The notes under the pieces are model-generated. The model did no database searches and was not told the DNA's origin. It worked only from the letters and a program-made list of their open reading frames with translations. A stretch of DNA of 64,000 nt, taken from assembly GCA_964030785.1 (NCBI GenBank), contig OZ034975.1, forward strand, positions 33,633,769 to 33,697,768, read 5' to 3'. This stretch comes from Siderastrea siderea. Lineage: Eukaryota; Cnidaria; Anthozoa; Scleractinia; Rhizangiidae. This document shows positions 52,041 through 63,900 of this stretch, piece by piece (positions within the stretch are counted from its first letter, which is position 1; every line of letters starts with the position of its first letter). Both the position numbers and the translations under genes were made by a program.

Positions 52041-52440
52041 AACAGGGTAAGGTTTTTGGCCTCTCTGTCCTGTACAGGGTATATAATTTTATGCGAGTTT
52101 GTCCCAAACAGGGTATGAACGCGTCCTAAACAAGGTATGGCTGCACGATTGTCACCGTTGTCACTTATACATAGCCAGGGTACATAGTCAGTCATAGAAA
52201 CCTGACGTTTGCCGCCCAGTCTCTAAATTCCTGTAAAATTGTCTCGAACGTGAAGAAAGTGTGTATTTTTTTTCAATTGTTCTAAACAGGGACCTAAAAT
52301 GGAGGGTGTTGTTCTAAACGGGATTGGTATTTTACGGCTTTTTGTCCTAAACAGGGTCAGGGTATCAGATCTTCAGCGGTACCCCAACACCCAAACATGA
52401 GTCAAGTACCAGCCCCGGAAAACATTATTGCTTTGACAAA
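52040..52440 (+). repeat. Dispersed repeat with GTCCTAAACAGGGT motifs
   Basis: Variants of TCCTAAACAGGGT (TCCTGTACAGGGT, TCCCAAACAGGGT, TCCTAAACAAGGT, TCTAAACAGGGA, TCTAAACGGGAT) occur six times, ending with a CTTCAGCGGTACCCCAACACC phrase. Confidence 0.65.
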
Positions 52441-52517
52441 TGAAATCTGTACCTTTCTTTACCGTTTTCATTCTCTTTCAAATGAGCATTTTCTCACTAA
52501 AACCATTTTACAGAAGT

Positions 52518-55500
52518 GCCAGTCATGAAAGATCAGCATTTTTTGTTTGCAATAGGCTTCACTGACTGCCTAAAGATGACTGCATCTCTGCAGTGGGTTT
52601 CCTAAAAATGACCACATTTTGAAAACCCAACAGTGAATACTAAAACAAACAGAAAATGTCACTCATCTTTTGTCACATTCGATTTGTGACTGCGATGCAT
52701 GAACTTGGCTGAAGAAATTCCTTTCTTCTGACATGTTGCACTTACAAAAGGTTTTTCTCTAGATTTCAAATGAGATCTTGACTTTGGATATTTCTTCCTG
52801 GCTTTAAGCTTTTTCTTTTTCACTTATCTTATTCATTCCTTTCAATTTTGAAAAATATGAAACACAGAACTGTTTGTACTAAAATCTGCCAGTCATGAAA
52901 GATCAGCATTTTTTGTTTGCAATAGGCTTCACTGACTGCCTAAAGATGACTGCATCTTTGCAGTGCGTTTCCTAAAAATGACCACATTTTGAAAACCCAA
53001 CAGTGAATACTACAACAAACAAAAAATGCCATTCATCTTTTGTCACATTCGATTTGTGACTGCGATGCATGAACTTGGCTAATAAAATTCCTTTGTCATG
53101 ACATGTAATGCACTTACAAAAACTTTCTCTCCAGATTTCAAATGAGATCTTGACTTAAGATCTTTCTTCCTGGCTTTAAGCTTTTTTTTCACTTATCTTA
53201 TTCATTGCTTTCAATTTTGAAAAGTATGAAACACAGAGTTGTTTGTACTAAAATCTGCCAGTCATGAAAGATTAGCATTTTTTGTTTGCAATAGGCTTCA
53301 CTGACTGCCTAAAGATGACTGCATCTTTGCAGTGGGTTTCCTAAAAATGACCACATTTTGAAAACCCAACAGTGAATACTACAACAAACAGAAAATGCCA
53401 TTCATCTTTTGTCACATTCGATTTGTGACTGCGATGCATGAACTTGGCTAATGAAATTCCTTTCTTCTGACATGTTGCACTTACAAAAGGTTTTTCTCTA
53501 GATTTCAAATGAGATCTTGACTTTGGATCTTTCTTCCTGGCTTTAAGCTTTTTGTGTTTCACTTATCTTGTTCATTGCCTTTAACTTTGAAAAGTATGAA
53601 ACACAGAGCTGTTTGTACTAAAATCTGCCAGACATGAAAGACCAGCATTTTTTGTTTGCAATAGGCTTCACTGACTGCCTAAATATGACTGCATCTTTGC
53701 AGTGGGTTTCCTAAAAATGACCACATTTTGAAAACCCAACAGTGGATACTACAACAAACAGAAAATGCCATTCATCTTTTGTCACATTCGATTTGTGACT
53801 GCGATGCATGAACTTGGCTAATGAAATTCCTTTCTTCTGACATGTTGCACTTACGAAAGGTTTTTCTCTAGATTTCAAATGAGATCTTGACTTTGGATAT
53901 TTCTTCCTGGCTTTAAGCTTTTTCTTTTTCACTTATCTTATTCATTCCTTTCAATTTTGAAAAATATGAAACACAGAACTGTTTGTACTAAAATCTGCCA
54001 GTCATGAAAGATCAGCATTTTTTGTTTGCAATAGGCTTCACTGACTGCCTAAAGATGACTGCATCTTTGCAGTGCGTTTCCTAAAAATGACCACATTTTG
54101 AAAACCCAACAGTGAATACTACAACAAACAAAAAATGCCATTCATCTTTTGTCACATTCGATTTGTGACTGCGATGCATGAACTTGGCTAATAAAATTCC
54201 TTTGTCATGACATGTAATGCACTTACAAAAACTTTCTCTCCAGATTTCAATTGAGATCTTGACTTAAGATCTTTCTTCCTGGCTTTAAGCTTTTTTTTCA
54301 CTTATCTTATTCATTGCTTTCAATTTTGAAAAGTATGAAACACAGAGTTGTTTGTACTAAAATCTGCCAGTCATGAAAGATTAGCATTTTTTGTTTGCAA
54401 TAGGCTTTACTGACTGCCTAAAGATGACTGCATCTTTGCAGTGGGTTTCCTAAAAATGACCACATTTTGAAAACCCAATAGTGAATACTACAACAAACAG
54501 AAAATGCCATTCATCTTTTGTCACATTCGATTTGTGACTGCGATGCATGAACTTGACTAATGAAATTCCTTTCTTCTGACATGTTGCACTTACAAAAGGT
54601 TTTTCTCTAGATTTCAAATGAGATCTTGACTTTGGATCTTTCTTCCTGGCTTTAAGCTTTTTGTGTTTCACTTATCTTGTTCATTGCCTTTAACTTTGAA
54701 AAGTATGAAACACAGAGCTGTTTGTACTAAAATCTGCCAGACATGAAAGACCAGCATTTTTTGTTTGCAATAGGCTTCACTGACTGCCTAAAGATGACTG
54801 CATCTTTGCAGTGGGTTTCCTAAAAATGACCACATTTTGAAAACCCAACAGTGGATACTACAACAAACAGAAAATGCCATTCATCTTTTGTCACATTCGA
54901 TTTGTGACTGCGATGCATGAACTTGGCTAATGAAATTCCTTTCTTCTGACATGTTGCACTTACAAAAGGTTTTTCTCTAGATTTCAAATGAGATCTTGAC
55001 TTTGGATATTTCTTCCTGGCTTTAAGCTTTTTCTTTTTCACTTATCTTATTCATTCCTTTCAATTTTGAAAAATATGAAACACAGAACTGTTTGTACTAA
55101 AATCTGCCAGTCATGAAAGATCAGCATTTTTTGTTTCCAATAGGCTTCACTGACTGCCTAAAGATGACTGCATCTTTGCAGTGGGTTTCCTAAAAATGAC
55201 CACATTTTTAAAACCCAACAGTGAATACTACAACAAACAGAAAATGTCACTCATCTTTTGTCACATTCGATTTGTGACTGCGATGCATGAACTTGGCTAA
55301 TAAAATTCCTTTGTCATGACATGTAATACACTTACAAAAACTTTCTCTCCAGATTTCAAATGAGATCTTGACTTAAGATCTTTCTTCCTGGCTTTAAGCT
55401 TTTTTTTCACTTATCTTATTCATTGCTTTCAATTTTGAAAAGTATGAAACACAGAGTTGTTTGTACTAAAATCTGCCAGTCATGAAAGATTAGCATTTTT

Positions 55501-56655
55501 TGTTTGCAATAGGCTTCACTGACTGCCTAAAGATGACTGCATCTTTGCAGTGGGTTTCCTAAAAATGACCACATTTTGAAAACCCAACAGTGAATACTAA
55601 AACAAACAGAAAATGTCACTCATCTTTTGTCACATTCGATTTGTGACTGTGATGCATGAACTTGGCTAATGAAATTCCTCTCTTCTGACATGTTGCACTT
55701 ACATGTAAGAAAGGTTTTTCTCTAGATTTCAAATGAGATCTTGACTTTGGATATTTCTTCCTGGCTTTAAGCTTTTTCTTTTTCACTTATCTTATTCATT
55801 CCTTTCAATTTTGAAAAATATGAAACACAGAACCGTTTGTACTAAAATCTGCCAGTCATGAAAGATCAGCATTTTTTGTTTCCAATAGGCTTCACTGACT
55901 GCCTAAAGATGACTGCATCTTTGCAGTGCGTTTCCTAAAAATGACCACATTTTGAAAACCCAACAGTGAATACTACAACAAACAAAAAATGCCATTCATC
56001 TTTTGTCACATTCGATTTGTGACTGCGATGCATGAACTTGGCTAATAAAATTCCTTTGTCATGACATGTAATGCACTTACAAAAAGTTTCTCTCTAGATT
56101 TCAAATGAGATCTTGACTTAAGATCTTTCTTCCTGGCTTTAAGCTTTTTTTTCACTTATCTTATTCATTGCTTTCAAGTTTGAAAAGTATGAAACACAGA
56201 GTTGTTTGTACTAAAATCTGCCAGTCATGAAAGATTAGCATTTTTTGTTTGCAATAGGCTTCACTGACTGCCTAAAGATGACTGCATCTTTGCAGTGGGT
56301 TTCCTAAAAATGACCACATTTTGAAAACCCAACAGTGAATACTACAACAAACAGAAAATGCCATTCATCTTTTGTCACATTCGATTTGTGACTGCGATGC
56401 ATGAACTTGGCTAATGAAATTCCTTTCTTCTGACATGTTGCACTTAAAACAGGTTTTTCTCTAGATTTCAAATGAGATCTTGACTTTGGATCTTTCTTCC
56501 TGGCTTTAAGCTTTTTGTTTTTCACTTATCTTGTTCATTGCCTTTAACTTTGAAAAGATTGAAACACAGAGCTGTTTGTACTAAAATCTGCCAGACATGA
56601 AAGATCAGCATTTTTTGTTTGCAATAGGCTTCACTGACTGCCTAAAGATGACTGC
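52518..56655 (+). repeat. Satellite array, about 370-bp unit, 11.2 copies, trimeric higher-order repeat
   Basis: Units begin GCCAG(T/A)CATGAAAGA(T/C)(C/T)AGC near 52518, 52889, 53257, 53627, 53998, 54367, 54737, 55107, 55478, 55851, 56220 and 56590. Three unit types are told apart by the AAGCTTTTT... segment: A (GGATATTTC, CTTTTTCAC, AAAATATG), B (AAGATCTTTC, TTTTTTTTCAC, GAGTTG) and C (GGATCTTTC, TTGTGTTTCAC or TTGTTTTTCAC, GAGCTG). Order is A B C A B C A B A B C plus a partial unit, so a trimer of about 1,109 bp repeats. It lies in the intron region after exon 19. Confidence 0.93.
53341..53562 (-). other. Open frame within satellite unit, type C (also 54450-54671, 56304-56525)
   Basis: A 73-codon frame, MKHKKLKARKKDPKSRSHLK to FSKCGHF, stays open in three C units and, with small changes, in two A units (53711-53932, 54820-55041). 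It is broken in B units by a frame change and in A units at 52518 and 55478 by a TGA. It contains SREKPFVSATCQK, loosely like a C2H2 linker and first knuckle. A GTAAGT follows PFV on this strand. Expression is unproven. Confidence 0.3.
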
Positions 56656-57209
56656 TATGCAAGAGGCAGTGTTGGTCTTGTCTCAAAGCGAAAAAAAAAT
56701 TGTTAATATGTCCATTTTTTTCTTTTCTCTTTGTTTATAGAAATTATTAGTCTTGTTACTGAATGTATTTTTAGCAGCTTTCAAACCAAACATATTTTGG
56801 CTTCCATCCAAACATTAAAACTTGCCAAAAAAATTTACATACACACCATGGCATTAACATAAAGAGGCATGCAGTGTTAGATAATTGGCTTTAAAGTCAT
56901 TTAACACACCAGGAATGGTGGGTGCACCAACCCACCAGTTTTGAGCCTTTTTATTTACCAACCGGAGATTTTATGAGTTAGCTCAGATCAGGTGCTACAT
57001 TATAGAACAATAATCATTTTCAAATGAAGCAGGTGTCATAAAACCTAAACAAAACAATTACTCTGGTCAATCATAAGACACAGGCAATCAAATGAGCCAA
57101 TGAGAGCTAGTAGCAAATACAAGTGACCAGTGCCAAGCGTAGGAAAAATGAGTGTGTGTGTTCAACGATTGGTTGTCGTTGCAGTATATGTCCCTAAGTC
57201 TACATGTAC
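56656..57209. other. Unassigned non-coding stretch
   Basis: No supported ORF or repeat boundary. Confidence 0.45.
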
Positions 57210-57212
57210 TTA

Positions 57213-57398
57213 GGCCCCGTTTACATGAGTTATTTCATCCCGGGATGAGTTTCATCCCGGGACGACTTTCATCCCAAACCCATTTTTGCTCCAAATCATG
57301 TAAATACTCACAGGTAAATGACCAGACAACGGGATGAAAGTCACCCCGGGATAAGATGAAAATCATCCCGGGATGAGTTAACTCATGTAAACGGGGCC
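57213..57398. mobile_element. PIF/Harbinger-type MITE, 186 bp, TTA target duplication
   Basis: TTA flanks both ends (57210-57212 and 57399-57401). The termini are GGCCCCGTTTACATGAGTTA and its complement. The interior repeats CATCCCGGGATGA four or more times in both orientations. A TTA duplication with GGCCCC-type ends is typical of Harbinger MITEs. Confidence 0.85.
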
Positions 57399-57593
57399 TT
57401 AGCCAGGTGACAGTAGGCTATCAAACTGTTTGAAGACAGTATCTTAATACTTGTAAAGGGTTTCCAACCATAGCCTTCTCAAGTTTTCATGGCAAGGTCA
57501 TTATCATAAATTGCTGTCATTGTTATTGTTGTTTTTGTTTGTTTTTTTCTTTGCTTTTCGTCAACTGCTCAGGGCATGTCAATATGAAGTGAG

Positions 57594-57620
57594 AAGTGAG
57601 AAGTGAGAAGGCTATGGCTC
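57594..57620 (+). repeat. (GAGAAGT)n short tandem repeat
   Basis: Three to four GAGAAGT units. Confidence 0.8.
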
Positions 57621-58350
57621 AGGTTAATCACAAATTCAGCAGCTAAAAGCTGCTATCACTAAAAGTCGCTGCTTTGAACCTTTTTTAATATTCCTATGTT
57701 CCTTTTGCCAGTCCGAGACTTCGTTATACAGGCTGTATGCATCCTTAATTCTACTCACCATGGTGGTAGACTAACATTCATGTAGTGCTTCAAGAAATTA
57801 TCCTAGTACAAAGATTTTCTTACCAGAGCTTTCTTTTTTTCAGTCAGGGCCGGGTCACTATCATTAGATTATTTGTTTGTTTGTTTTGTTTTGCTTTTTA
57901 CCAACTGCTCTAAATCATGAGTTATCGACATTTATTTCTTGTATCAACAGCAAATGCAAACTGGCAAAAGATGTGTCATCTTGGCAGTCCTGCTCATAAA
58001 AATTGTGTCACCTTAAGAGCAGGAATGTTGCCAGTGCCACAAGGAAACACATATTCTTCAATCAAGTTTCAATTCTGGCATATTTTTTCTCAAACATTAC
58101 TGCTGTGAGAGCTGAGAAGACTCATTACAAAGAGAGACTGGCCTGTATCAGTTAAGTTATGGACTGGCAAAATGAACATAGAAATAAAACTTCTCAAACT
58201 CATTCATAATTCATTAAGAGAAAACAAAGGAAATCACAACTGTGACAGTGGTTTGGATACCGGATCTTAATTAGCATAAGATTTTGTGAACGTTTGCTTT
58301 GAATTTCTCCAAGAATTATGAATGGTTTGAGAAGCCATATCAAAAACGCG
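57621..58350. other. Unassigned non-coding stretch
   Basis: No ORF with recognisable domains. The phrase GTTTGGATACC at 58252 repeats part of the adjacent foldback. Confidence 0.45.
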
Positions 58351-58351
58351 A

Positions 58352-58468
58352 AAGAGTGTTTCATCAGGTATCCAAACACCTCGAAGTCGGTCAAAAAAAA
58401 CTCGGCTGCGCCTCGTTTTTTTTCAACCCACTTCTTGGTGTCTGGATATCCTGGTGAAACACTCTTTC
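58352..58468. repeat. Foldback repeat, about 117 bp
   Basis: AGAGTGTTTCATCAGGTATCC and its imperfect complement GGATATCCTGGTGAAACACTC flank AAAAAACTCGGCTGCGCCTCG and TTTTTT arms. Confidence 0.75.
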
Positions 58469-59415
58469 TCGTGTTTGATATATTACTTCAAATATCTTTC
58501 CAAATCACACCTAATGAGTGACAAAAAAAAAACTGCCATCTCAGTGGACAGTCCTTCTAACAAAGGAAGTGCCTCCATCGTCTCACTTGTAATAGAGCAA
58601 AAAAGCAAAGCCAAAAACATCGATTTCTTCTTATTGTTTTCTTAGCATCCTCGTTCAATCAGACCTCATAAACAAATTGATGTGGATTAGCTGAGATTTT
58701 CTAAATAAATTTTGTATCTAACTTGCCATGCAATGCTGTTTTTCTTACCAAAATTTTGCTTTCATGAAATACTGATCGAAGCCGATCCAAAATAGTGAGA
58801 AATGTGTTGTCCCTGTAAGAAAATGTCCAGTTCTTTAAAATATTTACCAGTGCCCCATGAGTGGTAGTTGACAAAGGCAAGAAATCTGAAAAAGACAAGG
58901 TTGAGAAGGTCATTTGTGACACTTGTACACTGTAAATGAAATTCACTTTATGAGAATATTAATTTTAACATGGATATGAGCAATGCTTACATATCCTTTT
59001 GTATCCCATTGATAGTAGCCATAATAATGAGGTAGTTGCATCTTGATAAAGTGGTTGAGATCCTTAAGTGGGGTTCAACTGTATACTTAGATACATGTAG
59101 TTTGAATTTACAACAAGAGTAATCTTTAATTGAGGCAGTCAATAAGGTGGTAAAAATAATGTTGACTAATGACATTGACTGTAACAATGAATATCTGCTT
59201 TACCGACACACACTTAATAAGACACTCTGTTATACTCAAATGTTCATTGTTTGGACAATCTTTCAACCTTGGGCATTATCCTCTAATATACCACCTGCTG
59301 AAAGGGGTTGATTTGCTAAATAACACTCATGCCAGAAAATAGTTGCCCTTAAATTAAAGTTTTGTTTTCAGCCTTGGGCATTATATGCATGTATCAGCTG
59401 TTGAAATGGGTTTAT
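58469..59415. other. Unassigned non-coding stretch
   Basis: CCTTGGGCATTAT occurs near 59268 and 59373 in otherwise similar surroundings (about 105-bp spacing), a weak local duplication. Nothing else. Confidence 0.45.
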
Positions 59416-59422
59416 GTACTAA

Positions 59423-59463
<41 letters not shown>
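59423..59463 (+). repeat. (AAT)n microsatellite
   Basis: About 13 AAT/ATA units. Confidence 0.9.
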
Positions 59464-59464
<1 letters not shown>

Positions 59465-59525
59465 CTGTAATAATAACAGCAACAATGACATTATACCTCA
59501 AGTTGCTAGGGAACCAATCAGAATA

Positions 59526-60239
59526 CAGTCGAAGCCCTCCCTGTGACCACTCTTGTAAGCGACCAGCTCAAGTTACAACCAACATTGTGAAACCCCATTT
59601 GAACATCACTTAAACTCTGTAATCAAAAGTTCTCCTAAGCAATCGTTCCCGTAAGGAACAGTGTGACCACTTTCGTGAATTATTGCCTGGATTCTAAGTT
59701 CTCGTAAGTGACCGCTCAGTCAACACTTTACAGTGCTGCATGTTGTACGGTTGCCACCAGACAACGGTACAAGAGAGAGAGAGAGAGTGTGGAACTTATC
59801 AACTCCGCCTCCCACATTTCTTGCATTCTAATTGGCCAGTTGAAACAAAACCCATCGGGAAGTTGTCACAAAGATGTCAAAAAGTTGTCACAAACTAATG
59901 AAAAACTTTGTCTGGTGGCAAGGGTACAGCAAGCAGCACTGTAATAAAACTACTCACTTTTTGGGCAAATTCAGAGTAATACATAGCATAAGCACTAATG
60001 GTTCATTGACTTGTACATGCACGATAATCTTGTATAAAAATTTTTAATATTTTTGCTACAGTACTATTGGTGACCATCAACATATGCCAGGCTTTATGCT
60101 AAAAGCTCTCATAAGCGACCATCCTCTTCTGTTGTACCTCGTGGTCCCTTAAATAAGAGCTCCTTCTCATGAGCGGCCAGCTCTAGCTGCGACCACTTTT
60201 CGGAATTCCAGAGGTGGTCGCTGATGAGAGCTTTGACTG
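59526..60239. mobile_element. TA-flanked MITE (Tc1/mariner-like), outer element
   Basis: TA at 59524-59525 and 60240-60241 flank CAGTCGAAGCCCTC and the complement of CAGTCAAAGCTCTC. Next to the ends are GTGACCACT and AAGCGACC motifs in opposite orientations. No transposase ORF. A TA duplication suits Tc1/mariner mobilisation. It holds a second element. Confidence 0.75.
59731..59941. mobile_element. TA-flanked MITE nested in the outer element
   Basis: TA at 59729-59730 and 59942-59943 flank CAGTGCTGCATGTTG and the complement of CAGTGCTGCTTGCTG; the inverted repeat continues through TTGCCACCAGACAA. 211 bp, with a GA-rich run (59772-59788) and no ORF. Confidence 0.8.
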
Positions 60240-60361
60240 TAATGAAACCTGTAATATTCACAGTAGAATATACCTATAAAAGGCAGTCACATGACTTCTT
60301 GTGCAATTTGATCATGAGATAAGACTGGCAATATTCCTAGAAAAATTTGTAGTGCTCAAAT

Positions 60362-60691
60362 TTGCATTCAAATGTTGCGGCTTCTTACACACTTGGCTGG
60401 TATACGCTCCAAATTAGAAGACAAGCCCTGAGACTGTGCATGATGTACAAACTTCACAACGGCTTGGCTGACCTGGGTACTCAACAACTCATGCGTCCAC
60501 AAAGGAGACCATCAAGACATGTAAACTGCATGGGCTATGAAGTCCTATTTTCTCGTACAAATTACCATCAAATGTCATTCGTGCCAAGAACTGTTCGTGA
60601 TTGGAATAGCCTCCCAGATTCCGTGGTTCTGGCACCTAGCCAGGAAGCCTTTAAGGACCGGCTGTGGTGCCACTTTGCCAATAGCCACTGA
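60362..60691 (+). pseudogene. LINE ORF2 C-terminal fragment (CR1/jockey-like)
   Basis: LGWYTLQIRRQALRLCMMYK, LHNGLADL, MRPQRRPSRH and SFVPRTVRDWNSLPDSVVLA follow the order of the region after the RT thumb in CR1/jockey-group LINEs (W..L..RR, L.MLYKI..GL, R...RH, SF.PR.I..WN.LP..VV.A). It ends EAFKDRLW. No RT palm is present upstream, so only the 3' end was inserted or survives. Confidence 0.8.
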
Positions 60692-60859
60692 CCATACCCT
60701 AAGTTTTTTTACCCCAAGCACCTGCACTGACGCTCCCGAGAATCTTAGAAATAGAGAATTTTAGAAATAGCACCTGTACTGATGCTCACGAGAATCTTCA
60801 TTAAGAAGGAGGTGGGTTATCCGAGGAAGAAGAAGAAGATGTAAGCCTAAATGAGGCTT

Positions 60860-60996
60860 TACCTCGGTGTAAGAACCTGTGAAACTCACGGATGACGTAA
60901 AACAAAGGAAACAAAAACATTTTAAACAATACCGTACCGCAAAACAAAAGCTAACAAACAAAGAAAATCTTGTCAGGTTCTTACACCGAGGTAAAC
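60860..60996. repeat. Small inverted-repeat element, about 137 bp
   Basis: TTTACCTCGGTGTAAGAACCTG near 60859 and its complement CAGGTTCTTACACCGAGGTAAA near 60974 are perfect 22-bp ends. Confidence 0.75.
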
Positions 60997-60999
60997 CCC

Positions 61000-63900
61000 T
61001 AAATGAAGTGGCCGGGTATTCTGAAATTGCTCCCAATAGCGTTGCCTTATATTAGGCCCTTTGGAAAGCCCAAGATGATATCAGTAGGACCAATAGTCAA
61101 ATACAAAATAAAGTAGTTTGTCAACTTACCAGTTTCAACAGCGATGCATTTCATCATGGACTGATGAATTCCTTTTTTGTTCGGATGAGACGTGGACATT
61201 TTTGCTGATGACCGGGGCTGATGATCTAAGTCGAAACGTGGGCTACCCGTATGTAGCTTCCATTTTGCTAAAACTGCACAGTGGAAAGGCTATTTTCGTG
61301 CACTGGGTGAACCTGATACATCCGAAAGTTAGAAACAGCACCGTTTTCATTTTACCAGGAACAAGAAACGTACAAAACTATAAAATATAACATGTAGCCA
61401 TAGCCCTTGCTTTCACAACATCGGCGCCAAAATTCGTCAAGTCCCGCGCGATATTCGCCCGCGATACTTTTGGACAGCTGCAGTGTCAAAGGAGTGTGAA
61501 GTTTCCGGAGTCCGGGTAGATCGAAGGAATAGGTGGTATGAATTTGTTAGGTTTAACCTTGATTCTCTCTTCTCGAGAAGAGGATGGGTAACTTTGTTCA
61601 AATTGCTACTTTTTGATAGGGATGACATTTAAAATTTCTAAGCAAATTGAGTTTGTGCTTATCGTCCCTCCCCTCCCCTCCTCTCTCTTTTCAAGTTAAT
61701 TTATTCTGTGAAAGCCGTTTTAAAAATTATGCTATGCGCGCGCAGCCCTAGCTGGTAGGCGTTTATTTCAAGCCTGAAACTGAAGGACTTCGTTTCATTT
61801 CGTAACAAAATGGTAGAAAATAGCGAGGTTCACGTCGTAAAAGCAGTTCACAGAGGTCAGAATGAAGGACCAGAAGCCGACGGGTCACTAAGAAACTGTT
61901 TCACAATGTTCTGGCGATTCCACGGTTAACACTGGAACGATGGAAGCGAACAACCGACCTGGACTTTCAAGGTTAGTGTGAATTGTGTTCAATGATTTCC
62001 CCTAACCTCAACCGGTTTCTCTGAAAACCAGAGCAAGTCATGAATACTCAACCAATTGTGCAGCACCCTATTTACGTTTTAAACAAGTGTTGTTTTGCTG
62101 CAACTACAGGACGTGTGAATGAGCGTATGGCGTACGTGCATGTAATGTTTTTATACAGCATTTGCATGAAACCCCTTCGACTGGCAGGCTAACAGAGATT
62201 ATTACTTTAAAAGAAAAGTCGCGTTTTAGTGTTGTTAAGCTTTTCATTCAGACTGAATATTACAACAATAATATTCCTCAGTTGCTGTTGCCAGGCACAT
62301 GCTCAATATACCAGTAAATATAGTCACTCAATAGAAATTGATATCAGAAATAATAATTATTGATAAATTATCAATTAATTATCATTTTCTAATTGCTAGT
62401 AATTGGTTTTGGCAGTCAAACTTATAGAACAATCACTTAAAAAGCCATCTTTAGTGATTTCAGTTGCACAGCTTGCCTTCTTCAAGTGGGGCCAGAGATC
62501 TTGGGACTAATGCACAAGTCATTTGACACCCCTGCCCCCCCCCCCCCCTCAGGCATGGCCGGGGTAATGAGGGGACTTTCACTTCATATTCACTTCATTT
62601 TCGTCCCCCGGTAGACGGGGAACACACAAGAAATCACGGCCTTAGCCTCCCCCATAAGCGGGGCAGTTACTCCATGGTCAGCGGTTTTCATTTTCATGCC
62701 ACATAGTAATTTTGCATACATTATCATCACTCCTTTGATTGAATGATCAAAGCGAATTGTAAAGCGAAGCGATACAAAGCTGCAAATTAAAATGCTCTGT
62801 GAAACGTCTTTCTGCCTTTCCAGTTTAAAAAAGGCCCTTGTTGCCGAAGATTTCTTAAGTCGTAAGGAAAGGTGGGCATATTTTCAATGATACTGTATAG
62901 ATATTAAAATATTATGCATTTAAACTCACTGACTTGACCTATCGATGAACAAGTTAAGCTATTATCAATGTTAATATTAATGATTAAGTTACGCGTTGTT
63001 TTGTGTTGTTTCGATTAGTGTCTGCTGGTGACCTACTTTCATTTTGACAAGAAATACATTTGTTAAGCTTGAGTTATTCTAACTTCAGAAGACTATTGCT
63101 AAAACTTGAGTTGTAATTTGTTGTGATCCTGCATTTTCTGACATCAAGATGTAAAATAGAAAGATTATGTTGAAATAGTTGTCTTTTCTTGTCCATGGAG
63201 GGGTTTCAAGTGTTGTCACATAATGTTTTCATTTCACGGCTATCATCATATTTGTCATCCCTTGTTACGAGTTGACATTTAAAAGGGAGTACCCTGTTTG
63301 TTGGACATACATGTATGGGGGTGGGGAGTTCACAATTCACTTTTCCCCTGGGGACCGGGGAATTCACTGGCTTTCATTTGCATAAAAAGTGAATGCCCTT
63401 GTCATGCCCGAGGGGTGGGGGGGTTCAGGGTTTTTAAATGACAGGTGCATAATAGTCTTTGCCTCAATCTACTGTTTAATTTTGTCTATTGAAATGATTT
63501 TGTCTCTATGTTTTGATGTTTATTTTGGAAGGAAGATAGCCCTAAGAAGTGACCTTGTTTTTTTATTTGTGTGTTTTTGTTAAAAGCCTGAACTTCTGGG
63601 ATCTATGGCAATTAATAACAAGCATTCTTCATTGCTATCAGCAATCTAAATTAATAAAGGTCACAAACCTTTTTCTTCATTGATTCTCACTGATTGCTAA
63701 AATCATTTGAAATCATTCATTGATATTGTTTACTCTTGGTTGTTTTGTGACTTTCAAAATTGCTCTTTTAAAAATGTGTCTACTTTAGTTTTTCCCACAG
63801 TACCAGCCTCCACTGCAGAGCACAGTAAATTTGTGTGTGCAACAAAAGGCTAATTTACATGCTGCGACTTGTCAGGCGGATTTGTCGGCCACGACAAATC

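Noticed and set aside
52518..56655. CRISPR-like or phage-type repeat array
   Set aside because: Units are contiguous 370-bp monomers without spacers in a eukaryotic genome; it is a satellite.
61208..61240. Hammerhead-ribozyme-like core CTGATGA...CGAAAC
   Set aside because: The core spacing fits, but stem I does not pair with the sequence after the possible GTA cleavage triplet and stem II is at most three weak pairs.
61810..61929. Possible first coding exon of another gene (ATG with 39 codons, donor-like GTTAGT downstream)
   Set aside because: The frame stops before the donor, there is no domain and no matching next exon.
62822..62872. Exon-like piece between CCAG and GTGGGC
   Set aside because: Sixteen codons with no recognisable content, and no partner exon fits; it cannot be the missing kinase exon.
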